DNA from: Fodinibacter sp963834965
GTDB lineage: Bacteria; Actinomycetota; Actinomycetes; Actinomycetales; Dermatophilaceae
Assembly: GCA_963834965.1 (NCBI GenBank)
Contig: CAWIEI010000035.1
Location: 186,001-250,000 of the forward strand
Reading direction: 5' to 3'
Length of the DNA: 64,000 bases
Position 1 is the stretch's first letter. Each line of letters opens with the position of its first letter. The notes beneath the pieces were generated by a model. It saw nothing but the letters and a program-made list of their open reading frames with translations. It searched no databases and was not told the origin of the DNA. Of the stretch, positions 61,373-64,000 are shown in pieces. The translations under genes and the position numbers were made by a program.

Positions 61373-62787
61373 GACCGTGTCCTGTCGCCTGAAAGGTGCT
61401 CGGCCAGAAGGGAACTCACGGCTGCACCGCAGAAGAACCCCTGGCACCTGCCGTTGAGCACGCGGGTGCGCCGGCGCAGGCCGTCGAGGTCGGCCGGTGG
61501 GAGGTCGGAGGCGAAGGCGTCGCGCAGCTCACCAGCGGTCACCCGCTCGCAGAAGCAGACGACGGTTCCGTAGGCCGGGTCGGCCGCGATCCGTTCGGCG
61601 TCCTGGTAGGGCCGGGTGGTGGCCTCCCCGAGGTTCGGCATCCGCGGGGGTGTCGGCAGGTCTTTGCGCTCGGCCGGGTCGAACCCGGCCTCGGCGAGCA
61701 GGCCCCGCACGTGCTCGGCGATCGCCATCCCGGCCGTGAGCCCGGTCGACCGGATGCCGCCCACGAGCACGTAACGCTGACGGGCGTCGACGTCGATCAC
61801 GTAGTCGGCGTGCTCGGTGGCGGCCCGCAGGCCCGCGTACGCCGCGGTGACCTCCTCGTCGAGCAGGTCGGGCATCAGCCGGCGACCCTTGCCGAGCAGG
61901 AACTCGAACCCGGCCTCCGACGTACCGGTGGCGCCCCTGTCGGTGAGGTCCTCGGCGGTGGGCCCCAGCATGACGTTGCCGTAGATCGTTGGGCTCACCA
62001 GCACTCCCTTGCCCACCTTCGACGGCACCGGCAGCACGATCAGCGGCACCATCGGGCGCGCCAGCTTGTCGAACACGAGCAGCTCGCCACGGCGCGGCGT
62101 CACCGTGAAGCGGTCGTTCCCGAACAGCCGGTCGACGACGTCGGCCCCCAGCCCGGCGGCGTTGACCACCCACCGGGTGCGGATCTCGCCCCGGTCGGTC
62201 ACGAGCACCGTGTGGGCCGCTGCGGCACGTACTCCGGTGACCCGGTGCCGCAGGAACAGCTCGGTACCCCGCCGGCGGGCATCGGTGGCCAGGGCGAGGG
62301 TGGTGGTCCAGGTGCAGGTGATCGACTCGCCGGGCACGGTGAGCCCTCCCAGCGCACCGGGGCCGAGCCGTGGCACCCGCCGGTAGACCTCGACGGCCCC
62401 CACCAGCTCGCAGGCTCGGTAGCCGTTGGCAACGGCCTTGTCGCGCAGGGCTGGCAGCGCGTCGAGCTCCTCATTCGTCCAGGCCACGAGCAGGGCGCCG
62501 GTGCGCTCGACCGGGATGCCGGTGCGGGCCGTGTAGGCGCCCAGCAGCTCGTAGCCGCGGGCGACCAGCCGCGACTCGAGGGTGCCCGGGGTCGCGTCGA
62601 AACCGGTGTGCAGGATGGCCGTGTTGGCCTTGCTCGTGCCGTCGCCGACATCGGAGCGCGCCTCGACGATCGCCACGCTCGCGGTCGTGCCGGCGAGCTC
62701 GCGGGCGATGGCGGCCCCCACGATGCCGCCGCCGATGACGACCACGTCGAACACCGGCGTCGAAGTAGTGGCGGCGGCTGGGTTCAC
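61369..62787 (-). CDS. GlpA-like FAD-dependent glycerol-3-phosphate dehydrogenase with 2Fe-2S domain
   Basis: 472 residues. VVVIGGGIVGAAIARELAGT is the FAD site, GDGTSKANTAILHTGFDATP and WVVNAAGLGADVVDRLFG the DAO-fold core, and YVIDVDARQRYVLVGGIRST the substrate end. The last 70 residues have VVCFCERVTAGELRDAFASD and RCQGFFCGAAVSSLLAEHL, a BFD-like cluster of four Cys expected to hold a 2Fe-2S centre. This is the GlpA arrangement, oxidising glycerol-3-phosphate to DHAP. GTG 62787 overlaps the kinase stop by four bases. Confidence 0.88.
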   Translation of the reverse strand: MNPAAATTSTPVFDVVVIGGGIVGAAIARELAGTTASVAIVEARSDVGDGTSKANTAILHTGFDATPGTLESRLVARGYELLGAYTARTGIPVERTGALLVAWTNEELDALPALRDKAVANGYRACELVGAVEVYRRVPRLGPGALGGLTVPGESITCTWTTTLALATDARRRGTELFLRHRVTGVRAAAAHTVLVTDRGEIRTRWVVNAAGLGADVVDRLFGNDRFTVTPRRGELLVFDKLARPMVPLIVLPVPSKVGKGVLVSPTIYGNVMLGPTAEDLTDRGATGTSEAGFEFLLGKGRRLMPDLLDEEVTAAYAGLRAATEHADYVIDVDARQRYVLVGGIRSTGLTAGMAIAEHVRGLLAEAGFDPAERKDLPTPPRMPNLGEATTRPYQDAERIAADPAYGTVVCFCERVTAGELRDAFASDLPPADLDGLRRRTRVLNGRCQGFFCGAAVSSLLAEHLSGDRTRS

Positions 62788-64000
62788 GAGTTCTCCTGAG
62801 CCAGAACTGCTTCCGCCAGCCGGTGCCAGCGCTCGAGATGGGTCCGCGCCCGGTCGGCGGACCAGGCCGGGGTGTAGGTGCGCTCAGGGGTCCAGCCACC
62901 GACCACGGCTGTCAGGTCGGCATCGGGCTCGAGGGCCAGTCGCGCACAGGCTGCGGCCCCGAGGGGGGTGGCGTGCGCCGACGGGTAGACCTCGACCGGC
63001 ACCTGGCACAGGTCGGCCTGCGCCTGCATCAGGGCGCTCGACCGGGTCAGCCCGCCATCCACCCGCAACCGGGTGAGGGGCGTGCCGACGTCGACTCCGA
63101 CGAGCGTGGTGAGCTCGGCGACCTGACAGGCGATGCCCTCGACCAGTGCCCGAACGATTTGTCCCGCACCGGTTTCCAGTCGCAGGCCGCTGACGGTCGC
63201 CGTGGCCGTGGGGTCCCACCACGGGGCGGCCAGGCCGGCGAAGCCCGGCACGAACAACACGCCGTCGCTGCTGGGGGCGGCACCGGCATCCAGCGCAGAA
63301 GCGCTCTCGAGGAACCCCGCGTCGACGGCCCACCGCACCGCCGAGGCCGCCGTGTACACCTGGCCGTCCAGGCAGTACGACGTCCCTGACCGCAGCCGCC
63401 AGGCCACCGACGACGTCAGCCCCGATGCGGAGCGCACTGCGTCGCCGCCGGTCTGGGCGAGCACGAACGCCCCAGTGCCGAAGGTGCACTTGGCGGTGCC
63501 GGGCTCCAGGCACGCCTGGGCGAGCAGGGCGGCCTGCTGGTCGACGATCAGCCCGGTCACCGGCAGCAGGGGGCCGAAGACGTCGGTCTCCCCGACCACC
63601 TCGTCGCTGGCGACGATGCGCGGCATCCGCTCGCCGTCGAGGCCGAACAGGTGCAGCAGCTCGGGCGACCACGCCACGGCATCGAGGTCGAGCAGCAGGG
63701 AGCGGCTCGCGGTGGAGGCGTCGGTCACGAACGCCCCGCACAGCTGGTGCACCAGCCAGGTGTCGGTGGTGGTGACCACGCCCTCGGTGGTCAGGGTGTC
63801 GCGCAGCCAGCGCATCTTCGGCGCCGAGAAGTACGGGTCGAGCTCGAGCCCGGTGAGGTCGTGCACCCGGTCGCGGTGTGCGGTGTTGCGGCGGCACCAC
63901 GGCTCGGCCCGCCGGTCCTGCCAGACGACCACCCGGGTCAGCGGTCGCCCGGTGGCGGGGGCCCACGCCAGCACGCTCTCGCCCTGGTTCGCCAGAGCGA
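62784..64000 (-). CDS. FGGY-family carbohydrate (glycerol-type) kinase, partial
   Basis: 405 codons visible; the N-terminal start is beyond the window edge at 64000, while the stop is at 62784. Conserved blocks: NQGESVLAWAPATGRPLTRV and WQDRRAEPWC (sugar site of FGGY kinases), PYFSAPKMRWLRDT, KCTFGTGAFVLAQTGG (phosphate-binding loop) and VDGGLTRSSALMQAQADL. The order NQGE, WQDRR, PYFSAxKxxW is close to glycerol kinase. Followed by GlpA-like genes with overlapping starts, which supports glycerol as substrate. The first residues and promoter are not visible. Confidence 0.88.
   Translation of the reverse strand, partial: ALANQGESVLAWAPATGRPLTRVVVWQDRRAEPWCRRNTAHRDRVHDLTGLELDPYFSAPKMRWLRDTLTTEGVVTTTDTWLVHQLCGAFVTDASTASRSLLLDLDAVAWSPELLHLFGLDGERMPRIVASDEVVGETDVFGPLLPVTGLIVDQQAALLAQACLEPGTAKCTFGTGAFVLAQTGGDAVRSASGLTSSVAWRLRSGTSYCLDGQVYTAASAVRWAVDAGFLESASALDAGAAPSSDGVLFVPGFAGLAAPWWDPTATATVSGLRLETGAGQIVRALVEGIACQVAELTTLVGVDVGTPLTRLRVDGGLTRSSALMQAQADLCQVPVEVYPSAHATPLGAAACARLALEPDADLTAVVGGWTPERTYTPAWSADRARTHLERWHRLAEAVLAQENS

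Overview
The window is very GC-rich (about 70% or more by eye) and reads as one chromosomal segment of an actinobacterium. The evidence is an Rpf resuscitation factor under a c-di-AMP riboswitch, a WS/DGAT acyltransferase, mycothiol-dependent enzyme and F420-type LLM families, many GAF-ANTAR regulators, a SigB/F/G-type sigma factor, DUF222-HNH (13E12) protein and heavy GTG start use. The gene mix fits Micrococcales such as Intrasporangiaceae, but no rRNA or species marker is present. No tRNA, rRNA, CRISPR array, intact insertion sequence or prophage was seen.

Layout. 1-16.9 kb: partial dinB, small housekeeping and lipid genes (GalM, alpha/beta hydrolase + WS/DGAT), riboswitch-controlled Rpf, an alcohol dehydrogenase, two GAF-ANTAR genes beside a 1094-residue hybrid histidine kinase that itself ends in ANTAR, then a divergent SDR / UDP-glucuronate-decarboxylase-like pair. 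17.2-27.4 kb: an eight-gene minus-strand operon, every junction overlapping by 4-8 nt. It encodes GmhA, HldE and GmhB activities for ADP-D-glycero-D-manno-heptose, two GT9 heptosyltransferase-like proteins, three other glycosyltransferase units and a NodU/CmcH carbamoyltransferase. GmhA and GmhB are each fused to a glycosyltransferase. 27.5-44.7 kb: a stress island with hemerythrin, phytoene-desaturase-like FAD enzyme, catalase, DUF3618/Holin-X operon, SDRs, three more GAF-ANTAR proteins and the sigma factor gene. 44.8-60 kb: a decayed sugar ABC transporter, HNH protein with a LexA-like box, NAD(P)HX dehydratase, an acyl-CoA-dehydrogenase-like / PIG-L-methyltransferase / GT2 operon, GH3 glycosidase, a kinase-LLM fusion and small stress-type genes. 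60-64 kb: a coupled glycerol-type operon (FGGY kinase, GlpA-like and a second FAD enzyme).

Two features tie the window together. About twenty transcription units have an upstream element of the form GGTTT, GGTGTG or GCGAATG, then 14-16 nt, then GGGTA(G/C), resembling SigB/SigF-type promoters. Several put the start codon only 6-10 nt after the -10 element, suggesting leaderless mRNAs. The sigma factor at 43.9 kb is the natural candidate reader, and the heptose operon carries the same element. Second, many genes are decayed in a distinctive way, with both ends kept and the middle lost.

The best candidate for an undescribed system is the carbamoylated-heptose glycan operon: an ADP-heptose pathway in a lineage without lipopolysaccharide, built from fused enzymes and apparently under stress control. 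Palindromic repeat families in convergent intergenic regions and a strongly over-represented octamer (GGATGCCG, about 95 copies by hand) also deserve attention.
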